Assembly: GCA_905221605.1 (NCBI GenBank)
Contig: CAJNDS010000469.1
Location: forward strand, 336,685-400,684
DNA length: 64,000 nt
Reading direction: 5' to 3'
From: Symbiodinium natans
Taxonomy: Eukaryota; Sar; Dinophyceae; Suessiales; Symbiodiniaceae
Positions within the stretch are counted from its first letter, which is position 1; the number at the start of each line of letters is the position of its first letter. The notes under the pieces were generated by a model. The model worked only from the letters and a program-made list of their open reading frames with translations, had not been told where the DNA came from and ran no database searches. The position numbers and the translations under genes were made by a program. Shown here piece by piece: positions 22,351-34,067 of the stretch.

Positions 22351-23865
22351 TTTAGGGGCTTCTGGGCTACCCTAAACCCTAAACCCTAAACCCTAAACCC
22401 TGAACCCTAAACCCTAAACCCTAAACCCTAAAGGGATTCGGACTCCTACCCCCTAAGGTTGTAGTTTCCCTTACATGTATTCCCTAAGAGGATCTTTAAA
22501 AAAAGGGTCCCCCAGAGCCAAGGGTACAACCTTAGGGGTTCAAGGTGGAATCCCATGACTAGCCCTAAACCCTAAACCCTAAACCATCAACCCTAATGGC
22601 TGTCATAGCTTTGCGGTTTTTAAGGGCCTTAGGGCTTTGGGGGTTCGAGCCTCTCTAAGGCTGTTCAGGGGCTTGGGAGACTTTGTCCTTTGTAAGAAAC
22701 CGTTTAGATGGTTAGGGTCTAGACTCGAGAGTCTTCTGGCTTTTGGGGCTTTCAAGGGTTGAGCTCATTGTAAATTTCTTTTGTGACGGGAGTTGTTCTT
22801 CCCGTTAGGCTTGCTTAGAGATTTTGGGTGTTTCACGAACGCGTGCGGAAAAGAAGGAAGGAGCGCGCGAGACGGGTATGGGCTCATTGCGACCGTTCAC
22901 TCATGTACTTCGCTCCTGGTATGAAGCAGGGATTATATTTCTGTTTTTTGGTGAGGGTAGATAAGGTTCCTTTTTAATATTGGTGAGTGTATATATTGGG
23001 TGTCCTTTTGGGGGTACAAGAAATATATACCCTACTTCATATATCGCTAGCTTTGCTAGTCATGGTGTCTTGGGGAAGATTCAACATTAAAAGCCCGTTG
23101 TCAAAAACAAATTAGTGGACTTGCAAGGTTAGTAGGTGCACTAAAGAAGTTTAGGGGTTTGGGGTTTTTAAGGTTCAGGAATAGAGAGCTTGCAGAGTCA
23201 ATATCTTGGGGCACCAATGGATTCATTCATAGTTCGCATTTTCTAGCTTTTGGAAATCACCAGGACACCCACCCACCAATAATCATAAGAAGGCGTATAT
23301 GGACTCACCAAAAACAGCAACCGACTCTACCTCAAAAACCATCGGCCATAGACTTAGACCTGACCCTTAAACTTAAACCTCCCAAACCATATGCCGCATA
23401 TGCCGACAAAGAGGAAGACGATCTACGCCCTGAACCCCAAACCTGGCAAAGTAAACCCGAACCCTTAAACCCTGTAAACTGTACACCTCAAACCCACCCT
23501 TAAACTAGGGGCGTATGGTACAACGCCCCCTGCAGTCTCGTTTCAATTCCCTTCTTAAACACTAAACCCTAAACCCGAAAACGTAAACCCTAAACCCTAC
23601 TTGCAATTATGGTGACCCTAGACTCATGGGACTCTACATTTGCCTTCCAAGGTTGCCATATTAGGAGTAGGGCTTAGGGATTAGGGTTTAGGGTTTAGGG
23701 TATTAGGAGAAAAAGGGGGGAACATCCTGATGCCAAAGCTGATGTGACAAGCAAGCCCAAATCAGGGTTTGGTTTTTAGGGTTTAGGGTTTAGGGTTTAG
23801 GGTTTAGGGTTTAGGGTTTAGGGTTTAGGGTTTAGGGTTTAGGGTTTAGGGTTTAGGGTTTAGGG
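22351..23865. other. Spacer with an M6 element and a heptamer-poor stretch
   Basis: An M6 element lies at 22433-22556 (ACCCCCTAAGGTTGTAG ... GTACAACCTTAGGGGTTC). From about 22600 to 23500 heptamers are scarce and base composition is more AT-rich, with a short hairpin at about 22985-23035 (TATATTGGGTGTCC ... AAATATATACCC). A plus-strand open frame at 23159-23503 has no recognisable domain and I do not call it a gene. A heptamer array begins at 23765. Confidence 0.5.
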
Positions 23866-24506
23866 TCAGCACGTACAGGTGGGAGAGAGTCGTCAAAAGA
23901 TCAGGAGAGCGACCGAACGCGACTGCAAGTTCACCAGCACGACCTGAAAAAATGCGGCGAGCCTGCCAAGCTCGACGCTCTCTTGCTGACATGCTTGGCG
24001 CAAGGGCCGTTGGTCTTTGTTTAGGGTTTAGGGTTTAGGGTTTAGGGTTTAGGGTTTAGGGTTTAGGGTTTAGGGTTTAGGGTTTAGGGTTTAGGGTTTA
24101 GGGTCAGCACGTACAGGTGGGAGAGAGTCGTCACAAGATCAGGAGAGAGACCGAACGCGACTGCAAGTTCACCAGCACGACCTGAAAAAATGCGGCGAGC
24201 CTGCCAAGCTCGACGCTCTCTTGCTGACATGCTTGGCGCAAGGGCCGTTGGTCTTTGTTTAGGGTTTAGGGTTTAGGGTTTAGGGTTTAGGGTTTAGGGT
24301 TTAGGGTTTATAGGGTTTAGGGTTTATAGGGTTTAGGGTTTAGGGTTTAGGGTCAGCACGTACAGGTGGGAGAGAGTCGTCACAAGATCAGGAGAGCGAC
24401 CGAACGCGACTGCAAGTTCACCAGCACGACCTGAAAAAATGCGGCGAGCCTGCCAAGCTCGACGCTCTCTTGCTGACATGCTTGGCGCAAGGGCCGTTGG
24501 TCTTTG
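23866..24506 (-). repeat. Threefold 154-bp module separated by heptamer arrays
   Basis: Copies at 23866-24019, 24104-24257 and 24353-24506 are nearly identical; I see only two or three substitutions. They are separated by TTTAGGG arrays of about 84 and 95 bases and followed by another. On the minus strand each is open end to end (through ARRIFSGRAGELAVAFGRSP and DLLTTLSHLYVLT) and contains AG acceptors, so it may be an exon amplified with its flanking array. Alternatively it is a non-coding repeat. The function is unknown. Confidence 0.75.
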
Positions 24507-24673
24507 TTTAGGGTTTAGGGTTTAAGGTTTAGGGTTTAGGGTTTAGGGTTTAGGGTTTAGGGTTTAGGGTTTAGGGTTTAGGGTTTGACGAAAGCTCGCG
24601 GACCGAACGGGAACATCCTGAGGGCGTCCAAGTTTGACTCCCTTTTTGACAAATCCTATAAGCCCTAACCCAA

Positions 24674-24774
24674 AGGATCCATGTACCTATATAGTATATA
24701 CTTGGGCCTTAAAGGGGTTCCTATATAGTAGCTTTAGGGCCCAAGTATATACTATATAGGTACATGGATCCTTA
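24674..24774. mobile_element. Hairpin element, family M3 (near-perfect palindrome)
   Basis: AAGGATCCATGTACCTATAT pairs with ATATAGGTACATGGATCCTT, and the pairing continues inward through AGTATATACTTGGGCC. The near-perfect arms suggest a recent copy. Confidence 0.85.
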
Positions 24775-25387
24775 GGGTAAACCCTAAAACGAAGCCCTGA
24801 ACCCCTACGATTACCTAGACCCGGGAGTACGTAACCTAGGAATAAAAAAAAGGGTACCCTTTTTTTGGTTTTTAGGGGATTGTAAGGGAACCCCAACCCT
24901 AAAAAAAGGAAAAAAGGGCCTACTCCCGGTCCTAGTTACTTGCTATTCTAAGATCACGCCCGTATCATTTCCCCCTCTTAGAATTTTAGCCCCAAATCCC
25001 GCTGCTAATTGTAAACCTTGAACCCCTAGACCCTATACCCTTGCACGCCCTGAACTCCCCAAAAATATCCAGCTTCCGTTCTTTTTGGAGTAGTCTGGAC
25101 CGCCTCATCCCGAACCACTCGGCCAGCGTTGCAGAACTCCTGCAAGGGTTTCGGGTTGAGGGTGTCGGGTTTAGGGTTTAGGGTTTACGGTGTTCTTCCG
25201 ATTTGGGCTTTTGGGCGCGTCAGGATTTGTTTTTGCTCTTTGCCCTTTGGAGGTCTAGGGTTGGTACCCCCCCAAAGCCAGAACAACGCACCCTGCCGGG
25301 CCACCGGTACACTCCACAGAGGTCTGGTTTAGGTTTTAGGGGTCGTTGCGTATCTTCCAAACGTGATGAATCTTGGAGCAGAGACGG

Positions 25388-27804
25388 TCATTTGTGGCGA
25401 AACACATGCTCCTGGCCCTGAACGTATGGATAACCTGCCTGCTTTAGGGTCATGAAGGAATCCCCGCACCAAGAACCATGAACGTTGATTAGTAGCTGCG
25501 GTTCGAGCTGTTTCTCTGGGGGTTTAGGCTTCGGGGTCCCATGCGTAAAACACTTCAAATGCCCTAAACCCTAAACCCTAAACCCTAAACCCTAAACCCT
25601 AAACCCTAAACCCTAAACCCTAAACCCTAAACCCAGGGTTGAGGCTTTTCTTCCCCAAGAGCTCGGGTCCTGCTCGGTCACGGCACCGTCACCGTTGCCG
25701 TCGAAGAACAGCAGGAGCCCGTCCTGCGCGGAAAGACGGGAACCCTGGTAGCCCTAAACCCTAAACCCTAAACCCTAAACCCTAAACCTTAAACCCTAAA
25801 CCCTAAACCCTAAACCCTAAACCCTAAACCCTAAACCCTAATCTTATAACAAGAGCACCTTTTTGGGGATGGCATTTTTTTCGGGATCTCATAACCAAAA
25901 AAAACGGCTCAGGGGCACCACCGGGGCTACCAAGGACCTTAACCTTAACCTGCCGAAGGCATTTTAAGGCCTCTGGGGGCTCCTCCCTCTCATTGATAAG
26001 GATAGGGCTGTATAAGGGGGTTTAGGGTTTAGGGTTTATAGTTTAGGGTTTAGGGTTTAGGGTTTAGGTTTAGGGTTTAGGGTTTAGAGTTTAGGGTTTC
26101 GGGAGGGTTTGCAGGGCTCTATAGGGCTTGGGTGGGCTCAGGGTTCAGGAATTGGGCTGCAGCAGTGGGGGAGAGAAGTGGGTTTCGGGCTTAGTGTTTT
26201 TATGGTTTAGGGTTTAGGGTTTTTATGGTTTAGGGTTCAGGGTTTAGGGTTTACGGTTTGGGGAGTATATCCAGTGCAGATACCGGGCTCGTCGATCCAG
26301 ACGGCTGATGCAAGATTGAAAATGCAGTAGTCGTTCCGGAGCTCAGAGTAATTGTACCCTGAACCCTAAACCATAAAAACCCTAAACCCTAAACCCTAAT
26401 TCTTGGAGAGCCTAAGCTCCATAGAGCCTACAAACCCCGATGAACCCCATAAGCCCTATAGACCCTACAAACCCCATAAACCCTAGAACAAGCCCTACAA
26501 ACCCTAAACCCCATCAAGCCCTGTAAGGCCCTGTCAAGCCCTGTAAACCCTATAGAGCCCTATAAACCCTCTGGAATGCCCGAAAAGAGCTCTGCAAACC
26601 CTACAAGGGGAGTGAAGATCCATAAGACCTATGAGTCTATGAGGCATCCTCCAGCATCTCTTGGACGAGCTCGTTCAACTCTTGCTCGTTCCTCCGGTGG
26701 TTCAGGTTCTAGGGCTTCAGGGATGTATGGGGTTAGGGGTTGTTAGGGTTTTAGGGTTTATGGGGCTTAGGAGATTTAGGGTTCATGGGGGGTTTAGGGT
26801 TTAGGGTTTAGGGTTTAGGGTTTAGGGTTTAGGGTTTAGGGTTTAGGGTTTAGGGTTTAGGGTTTAGGGTTTAGGGGTTAAGACCAGGGCAGATAACGAT
26901 ATGGCATCACCGGGCGGTGCATAAGGTGACGGATGCCGATGACGCAGCACCAGGAAGGCTTCAGCAGAAAGCTCTCGGGCACATTGTCGCAACCACCGAG
27001 TCCTGTCGCTGTCAGAGAAAAGTCTAGAATCTAGAATCTAGAATCACTAGCCACCACAACAACAAAGCTAAAGTTTAGATTCTAGGTTCTAGATTCTAGA
27101 TTCCAAAATTCAAAACTGTAGACTTGAGACTCTAGACTCTAGACTCCTGCGCAGCATGTGTCATACATACTTCATTTCAACTTTTCAACCCAGCCTCGTG
27201 CCAAATCAGCCAACCTGGCGCCACTTAGTCTGAGTTGGCCGTCATGACCCATGATTTGGCCGAGCTGTCTCACAGCATCGAACGCCGGCGATCGCACTGA
27301 AGCCATCTCAATGACAGGCGACGTCTGCTTCCAGACAGACGCATCTGCTTGTTGCCAAGACATAGACTTGAACATACATTGCTCCAATGGAGCAAGAACT
27401 GCTGCTGACTACAGCAAGTCGAATGCAGCATGTGGGTGCACGAGCCACTGGTACGCCTGGAAAGATTTGATTCTCATTGTCTTTTGATAGAGCTCTTTGC
27501 TCTCAATGGCCTCAAGTAGATCAGCAGGCACCACGGACTCAGACGATTCCCGTCCACCCTGCTGAAAACCGGGTTTAGGGTTTAGGGTTTAGGGGTTAGG
27601 GGAGGTTCCAGGGGTGTAAGGGGTGTACGTGAGAGTTGGGGGTCTGGAAATTCAGGATGCGGAGTCGCTCTCATTTGCATGCGGACAGCCCCAGTTCCCT
27701 AAACCCTAAACCCTAAACCCTAAACCCTAAACCCTAAACCCTAATCCCTTCAAGATCCAGGCTGGCTGGACACGTCGAGGTCGAGGTCGAAACCGAGCTT
27801 CTCC
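25388..27804 (-). CDS. Small EF-hand (calcium-binding) protein, C-terminal exons
   Basis: Minus-strand exons that join in phase: 27804-27772 (EKLGFDLDLD, least certain), 26691-26649 (NEQELNELVQEMLE), 25723-25670 (DGLLLFFDGNGDGAVTEQ) and 25411-25388 (EHVFRHK then TGA). The third and fourth exons make an EF-hand: helix, then a loop with Asp1, Asn3, Asp5, Gly6, Thr9 and Glu12, where Glu12 is supplied by the last exon. Such loops bind calcium. Donors are GT, GA and GA. The start is not found; it may lie to the right. An island near 26345-26270 (SELRNDYCIFNLASAVWI) could be another exon of it. Confidence 0.65.
25848..25961. mobile_element. Hairpin element, family M8
   Basis: TATAACAAGAGCACCTTTTTGG at the left and GGGGCACCACCGGGGCTACCA at the right match the internal order of the M8 intron in the ankyrin-like gene. 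It lies in an EF-hand gene intron beside a CCCTAAA array. Confidence 0.6.
27000..27150. repeat. TCTAGAAT-type short repeats
   Basis: AGAATCTAGAATCTAGAATC on the left and GATTCTAGGTTCTAGATTC on the right form inverted repeats about 40 bases apart, followed by GACTCTAGACTCTAGACTC. They border the ORF remnant at 27172-27566 and are unlike the heptamer. Confidence 0.7.
27172..27566 (-). pseudogene. Unrecognised protein-coding remnant with an in-frame TAG
   Basis: From 27566 the minus strand is open through SVVPADLLEAIESKELYQKT and FQAYQWLVHPHAAFDLL, meets TAG at 27411-27409, then continues in the same frame through WKQTSPVIEMASV and LSGARLADLARGWVEKLK to TGA at 27172. Composition looks genuinely coding on both sides of the TAG. 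It has no heptamers or intron-like interruption, unlike its neighbours, so it may be a retrocopy or a piece of a mobile element. An alternative is a gene that reads through TAG. No family recognised. Confidence 0.55.
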
Positions 27805-27872
27805 CTGTCAAGACCCAAAACAGGCTTGTAGGCTGGGATGTTCTAGGGTTTAGGGTTTAGGGTTTAGGGCCC

Positions 27873-27977
27873 TTGGGATGTTCCCCCTTGTACTAACAGC
27901 CTTTACTTGGGATTCGAGTATACCCCTCATTGGAATCCCCAATAAGGAGCTGCTAGTACAAGGGGGGAACATCCCAA
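27873..27977. mobile_element. Hairpin element, family M1 (type copy)
   Basis: TTGGGATGTTCCCCCTTGTA faces TACAAGGGGGGAACATCCCAA, with CTAACAGC facing GCTGCTAG further in. The long terminal inverted repeats and lack of an ORF suggest a MITE-like element. About ten partial or full relatives occur, including 5180-5223, 40930-40992, 54955-55031 and 62451-62503. Confidence 0.85.
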
Positions 27978-28505
27978 TTCGGTGGCTTCAGAGGTTTGGG
28001 GCTTGGAGCGTACGGATTGAACTTGCCCCAAGAACCCCGAAGCCCCAACTCGAGCTGAACAGTAACTACTATATCCTTAAGAATCCCGCATAGAATAACA
28101 AATATTCTTCCTTATAAGGGTAATAAATGGATAATTAGTTTTTTTTTTGGGGGGAGGGAGGGTTCTTCATAATGCTTCTGGACTATCCTGAAACCGGCAA
28201 AGTTGTCACTACAAAAGAACGAAAGAGCAGGAAGGGACTGGAGTCCTCATGCCCTGCAACGCTAACCCCACCGGACCCCAACGACAGATGAAGAGTATAG
28301 GCGGTATAGGATTTAGGGTAGGGTTTAGGGTGGAGGGTTTAGGGTTTAGCGTTTAGGGTGGAGGGTTTAGGGTTTAGGGTTTAGGCATAGTCCGGGTTTG
28401 GGCTTCAGAGGTAAGAGCTCTGCCTCATAGCAGCCCTTACCGCTGGGTCGCGCAGAGCTGCCGCAACCTCGGCCAATCAGCTTCAACCAGTTGAGGGTCT
28501 GCTGG

Positions 28506-28666
28506 GAGGTTCAGGGCACTTATATCCCCAATGGTTTAGGGTTTAGGGGTTCAGGGTACTTATAGCCCTAATTCTAGCTGCACTTATAAGCCCCCCTAAG
28601 TCCCCCAAGCAGGTTATAAGTAGACTTAGAACTGTGGTTTCAATAAGTACCCATGAACCTCCAAGT
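28506..28666. mobile_element. Hairpin element, family M4, with duplicated end
   Basis: GGAGGTTCAGGGCACTTATA is followed by a short heptamer stretch and then a second GGTTCAGGGTACTTATAGCC; the right end is AAGTACCCATGAACCTCC. The heptamer lies between two versions of the left arm. Confidence 0.65.
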
Positions 28667-28772
28667 AGGGAGACTCGGAGGGCTTTGGGGCCTTTAGGCT
28701 TCGTTTGGGGCTGCGGGATGAGGATTTCAGGTGGGAGGTTTAGGAATGTATAAGGTTAGGTATGGGGTACAT

Positions 28773-28775
<3 letters not shown>

Positions 28776-28818
<43 letters not shown>
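28776..28818. repeat. Poly-G run of 43
   Basis: The longest of many G or C homopolymers. Others are 749-772 (24 G), 2915-2939 (25 C), 34034-34067 (34 G), 50476-50500 (25 C), 56401-56426 (26 C) and 58233-58252 (20 C). Confidence 0.95.
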
Positions 28819-28819
<1 letters not shown>

Positions 28820-29654
28820 GTAGGGCGAAGGCTTTCGGGTGGTCATTAGGGGAGTATGCAAGCCTGTATACCCCCTTTTCAAGCCTCTTGAAGCCTGCTG
28901 CTTTACGTTGTAGAGTTTGGGATGTTCCCCCTTGGACTAACAGTCCTTAACTGGGATTATTTAACAAGGATTATGGCACCCCCTATTATGATCCCGAGAT
29001 CCCGATTAACGGGCTGTTAGTATAAGGGAGTCATTGTAGAGCTTTTTGTTTGTTGTTGAGGGGGGTGGGGAGTTGGCGGCTTCCCCCACTCAGAATCCCC
29101 AGCAACTGTAGGGTTTAGGGTTTAGGGTTTAGGGTTTAGGGTTTAGGGTTTAGGGTTTAGGGTTTAAATTGACCGAAGCACGAAAAACCGAAGCCTCAAA
29201 CTCTACAGGCTCCACAGCCCTGATGACTCAAGCCTGGTGCCTTCCTTCGCTTCTAGCGTCCAACCCCCCCCCCCCCCCCCAAAAAAAAAATAAAATAAAA
29301 GAAAGACACAAACAACTCGAAGCCCAAATCTTGGGGGCCTTTGGGATCGAGTAAGTCTGGGGTTGCGGAATCCTTCTTTCAGCGGTTTAGGGTTAGGGGT
29401 TTTAGGGGTTAGGGTCCATGCAGGGTTTAGGGTTTATAGGGTTTAGAGTCTTGGGATGTAGGAGGTGTTGTGAGTGTTTTCGAGGATGTGAGCACAGCCG
29501 CAACAAGCCGAGTGGGCCTTTCACTAGAACCGTTAGGTGTTAGGGTTTGCAGACTTGAAGAGTACCCAACCCTGAACCCTGAACCCTAAACCCTAAACTC
29601 TAAAACCTAAACCCTAAACCCTAAACATCCCTAAACCCCAAACCCTAAACCCTT

Positions 29655-29815
29655 TTTCTCCCGCTCTTTCCGCAAGCACCTGAAGCTCCCTGCAGCTCAG
29701 CGGGGAGGCAGCCTGCATAAAGTGCCGCCAACCCCATCTTTGGAGCTTCGTGCGCGGCCGGGGCCGGTGCCCCCAAGCGTCCGAGAGGTGGGGCCCTCTT
29801 TCTGGCGTTGGCTGT
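29655..29815 (-). other. Block downstream of Rab copy A, conserved downstream of copy B
   Basis: Matches 44290-44445, sharing GCAGGCTGCCTCCC, GCAGGGAGCTT and CGGGAGAAAA (minus-strand reading). Frames are not conserved between the two, so it is not coding. It lies about 1.3 kb past the stop codon and could be a distal 3' UTR or part of the duplicated unit. Confidence 0.55.
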
Positions 29816-30769
29816 CCCTCAAGCCTCAACCACAAACCCTAAACCCTAAACCCTAAACCCTAAACCCTAAACCCTAAACCCTAAACCCTAAACCCTAAAC
29901 CCTAAACCCTAAACCCTAAACCCTAAACCCTAAACCCTGACTCTAAACCCTAAACCCTAAATCTCCAACATCCTCAGGCAAGCTGAACCAAAGCCCGCCC
30001 CCCAAAACCGCCCTGAACACCCTAATTTGGCCCCTAAGCCCCGAGAGGGCAGGGGCTCCGTGAACTTGCCCTAAACCCTAAACCCTAAACCCTAAACCCT
30101 AAACCCTAAACCCTGAACCCTGAACCCTGAACCCTAAACCCTAAACCTGAACCCAAAACCTCGGAGTGAGCATGCAAGAAATCAACAGCCCTGACCCCAT
30201 GTCATCCTGGAGGTTCAGGGTTTAGGGTTTAGGGTTCAGGGTTTAGGGTTTGGGGTTTAGGGCTTAGGGCTTAGGGTTTAGGGTTTGAGGGTTTAGGGCT
30301 TAGGGGTTCAGGGTTTGAGGGATGTTTGGTGCATGGGGATTCTAGGGTGAGGGTTTAGGGATTCAGGGTTTGGGGATTCTTTACTTTTTCTAGGATTCGG
30401 GAATTTTGGGTTTTGGCTTAGACACGGAACGCCGGGAATCTTCGGACTTTCTTCGAGGGCATGCCTCGCAACAGGGTTTAGGGTTTAGGGTTTAGGGTTT
30501 AGGGTTTAGGGTTTGGGGTTTAGGGAACCCAGCACTAAAAAAAGTAAAGGGCACAACTAAGCTACCCAAGTCATTTTATTGCGGACACAAGGACTTCGAG
30601 GGCTTTCAACGGGGCCGAGCTTAGGATTCGAATGCCTAGGGTTTAGGGTTTAGGGTTTAGGGTTTAGGGTTTCGGGTTTAGGGTTTAGGATTCGAATGCT
30701 TTGGTCTGAGGGTCTGTTTAAGGTTCATGAAGGGGGACATATTGGGGTTCATGTAAACCTTATTCAGGC

Positions 30770-30960
30770 AACCCCCCACCCCTCGCGCCTGGCGCACGTG
30801 AGTTTGCCCAAAGAGCTGTACAGCAGGGCAGGCTCTGCCGCGAGGACCGCATCCAAGCGCGCAGCAGCGACAAAACTGCGATCATCCACAAGCCCAACAT
30901 CCCCCACACCCGAACACAAGTCTTCGAAATCATGCGAGCCTGGTTACCTCAGACCTACAA
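30770..30960 (-). other. Conserved block just 3' of Rab copy A (candidate 3' UTR)
   Basis: This block and 45575-45770 are the most similar non-coding sequences between the two Rab copies, lying about 100-300 bases past the stop codons. Substitutions change amino acids in whichever of the frames I compared, so coding is unlikely. On the plus strand both share GTGAGTTTGCCCAAAG and AAGCGCGCAGCAGCGACAAA. A 3' UTR or processing signal is the simplest reading. Confidence 0.6.
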
Positions 30961-31060
30961 AGAACCCTAGACCCCAAACATCCCTAAGCCCTAAACTCTG
31001 AACACTAACCCTAAACCCTAAACCCTAAACCCTAAACCCTAAAACCTGGAAACGCACGCC

Positions 31061-32138
31061 TTACTGCTGGCAGCAGTTGACCCCAGAGACCTGGCGCCCG
31101 GGAGCCAGGATCGTCCTGAGAAGGCGTGGACAGGCCCCGGGGAGGTCTAGGGTTTGGTAGGGGTTTAGGGTTTAGGGTTTAGGGTTTAGGGTTCAGGGTT
31201 CAGGATTAAGGGTTGCTGGCTTGTGGGCTTGGGGTTGGGGATCCAATGGATTCAGGGGTTAGGTGCACTGAGCTGCCGAGTGGAGAGTCGGATCGAGAAG
31301 CCCTGAAAGCCGCAACCCTAAACCTTCAACCCGCCAAGCTCCTTTGGGTTTGTCAGGGTTTAGGGTTTAGGGTTTAGGGTTTAGGGTTTAGGGTTTAGGG
31401 TTTAGGGTTTAGGGTTTAGGGTTTAGGGTTTAGGGTTTAGGGTTTAGGGTTTAGGGTTTAGGGTTTGTTCTGGGATTGCGGGGGCCGCCTCGAGCTCAAG
31501 ACCTTCTCATTCTTCTTCGCCTCCACACAGAATTGCCCCAACAAACTCAAGCCCCCAAACCCCAAACCCCAAAGCCCAAAGCCCAAAGCCCAAAGCCCAA
31601 ACCCCAAACCCCAAACCCTAAACCCTAAACCCCCACAACCCCAACCCATCGAGTGCGCCTGGGCGGGAGCACCGTTGGCGGAGCTTGCACGGACACCCGG
31701 TCCTTGATCTCCTCACGCTTTATTTAGGGTTTAGGGTATATAGGGTTTAGGGTTTAGGGTTTAAGGTGTTTACCTGAAGAACCTCCCAAAGCCTACCATT
31801 TTCTAGGTTACCCAAGAATGGCATGAGGAGTTCTATCATCATCACGCTTTGGGGTTCCCACGGTAGGGCAGGGCCGAGGGGTCCTCCAAGGCTTCAATTC
31901 CCCAATCCCCCGAAACCCTAAACCCTAAACCCTAAACCCTAACCCCTAAACCCCTAAACCCCTAAACCCCTAAACCCCTAAACCCCTAAGCCCCAGCCCC
32001 GCTGCCAATCTCAGCAGCTTCCGTTCAGGGACGAAGCAGGGACCCTCAGAGAAGGAACCCTGTGGGACCTACACGACTCTCTCCCTATATGTGCGTACAT
32101 ACATACATACATATATATATATACATATATCTATACCC

Positions 32139-32171
<33 letters not shown>

Positions 32172-34027
32172 CCCAGATATATTCTAGAGATTTAACTAAT
32201 TATTCATACAGGATAGTAGGATGATTGCTCCCTTCTACGGGTCCCTGCCGCTATACCGGACTATCCCCTAGTTCAAACTCATCGAGCATCCCTAGAAGAA
32301 AAAAAGGGTAAACCCTTAACCCCAAACCCTAAACCCTAAACCCTAAACCCTAAACCCTCACCCCCAAACCCTCAAATGCTACCTTACCTTTACGATGCCT
32401 GCATCCTGTGCAGATACTTTCGCGCGCCTTGACGCGGCTGAGGGTTCAGGGCTTAGGGAGTTCAGGGTCCAGGGTTTAGGGTATAGACTTTAGCGTTTAG
32501 GGTTCAGGGTTCAGGGTTTAGGCTTTATAAGTTTAATTCGTAATTAGAGTTCCAGGTTCAGGGTTCAGGGTTCGCAAGGCTTCCCTATAGGGTACAGGGT
32601 TTAGGGTTTAGGGTTTAGGGTTTGGGGTTTAGGGTTTAGGGTTTCTAAGGCTTGCCGCCTTGGCCATCTGCGTGAAGGCCTCCTCGACGTTGTGGGCGTG
32701 CTTGGCGCTGGTCTCCAGGTAGCCTCGGATGCCCTAAACCCTAAACCCTAAACCCTAAACCCTAAACCCTAAACCCTAAACCCTAAACCCTAAATCCTAC
32801 CCTAAACCCTAAACCCTAAACCCTAAACCCTAAACCCTAAACCCTAAACCCTAAACCCTAAACCCTAAACCCTAACACCTAAACCCTAAACCCTAAACCC
32901 TAAACCCTAAACCCTAAACCCTAAACCCTAAACCCTAAACCCTAAACCCTAAACCCTAAACCCTAAACCCTAAACCATAAACCATAAACCCTAAACCCTA
33001 AACCCTAAACCCTAAACCCTAAACCCTAAACCCTAAACCCTAAACCCTAAACCCTAAACCCTAAACCCTGTAAGGGAACCGCCGTCTGCTGCCGAAAAGC
33101 GCAAGCCAAGCTCCTCGGCCAGTTCGCGGGCCTCCCGGGGACGCTTTTTGGAGGTGTGCTTTTGGGGTTTAGGGTTTAGGGTTTGGGTTTAGGATTAGGT
33201 TTTGAGGTTTAGGGTTTAGGGCTTAGGCCTTAGGATTTAGGGTTTAGACTTTAATTAGGGTGTCCTTTAGGGGGAATTCAGGGTGGTAGGGCTTCCGCCG
33301 ACCCTGGCGGCGTGTTGGATGGGAAAAGGAGGTGAAAACCTCCCTCTTTCCCTCCTTATTTCCGGGGGGGGTAGGGGGGTACCCGGGCAGCTTTTCCATG
33401 GAGGGCCAGGCCACCCACACCGCATAAACTCACGGACCGTTCGCAACATAGGGGCCCTTTCCCCCCCTCCTACCCCCCCTTCCCTCCCCCCTAAACCCCC
33501 CCCCCTACCCCCCCCCTACCCCCCCCCGCACCCCCCCCCTTACCCGACCCCCCTACCCCCCCCCCCCTCCCCCTCACCCCCTACCCCCCCTACCCCCCCC
33601 CCCTTAACCCCCCTACCAATTGATTGGGCTGCCTGGCCTTCAAAGCTGGCTTCAGCTCCTGTTTGGGTCCCAACGTTTCACAGAGGCTCAAGCACATCAA
33701 CTTTTTTGGCATCCTTTGAGCTGACGAGCGCGTTTAAACCTTTCAACTATGCTCCAGCGGGGTCGGCGGCTTGAGCCGGAGGCTCTTAAATTTGTTGGGA
33801 GGTTCGGGGGGGAGGGGGTAGGGGTTCAGGGAGTTAGGGCGTTGTTGGGGCGTCCTTTTCTGGGCTTTTTTTGGGCTGTGGGGGATGTAGGGGTTAGAGT
33901 TTGATTTGTATGTCTTTTCTTGTGTTACTTCCCTACACCCTAAACCCTAAACCCTAAAACCCTAAACCCTAAACCCAAAACCCTAAACCCTAAACCCTAA
34001 ACCCTGAACCATTTCTTTCTTCTTTTA

Positions 34028-34067
<40 letters not shown>

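Larger units (their letters stand above)
27805..29600. other. Spacer with two M1 elements, an M4 element and long G/C runs
   Basis: M1 copies are at 27873-27977 and 28918-29027, and an M4 copy at 28506-28666. There is a 43-base G run at 28776-28818 and a C run near 29266-29280. A minus-strand island near 28495-28440 (LVEADWPRLRQLCATQR, then stop) is exon-like but unassigned. No complete gene is seen. Confidence 0.6.

Noticed and set aside
23866-24506. CRISPR array
   Set aside because: Repeats are 154 bp and the spacers are telomere heptamers; neither size nor spacer diversity fits, and the DNA is eukaryotic.
33283-33774. 163-codon plus-strand frame
   Set aside because: Most of it is a C-rich tract read as proline; only the last 50 codons look ordinary and no domain is recognised.
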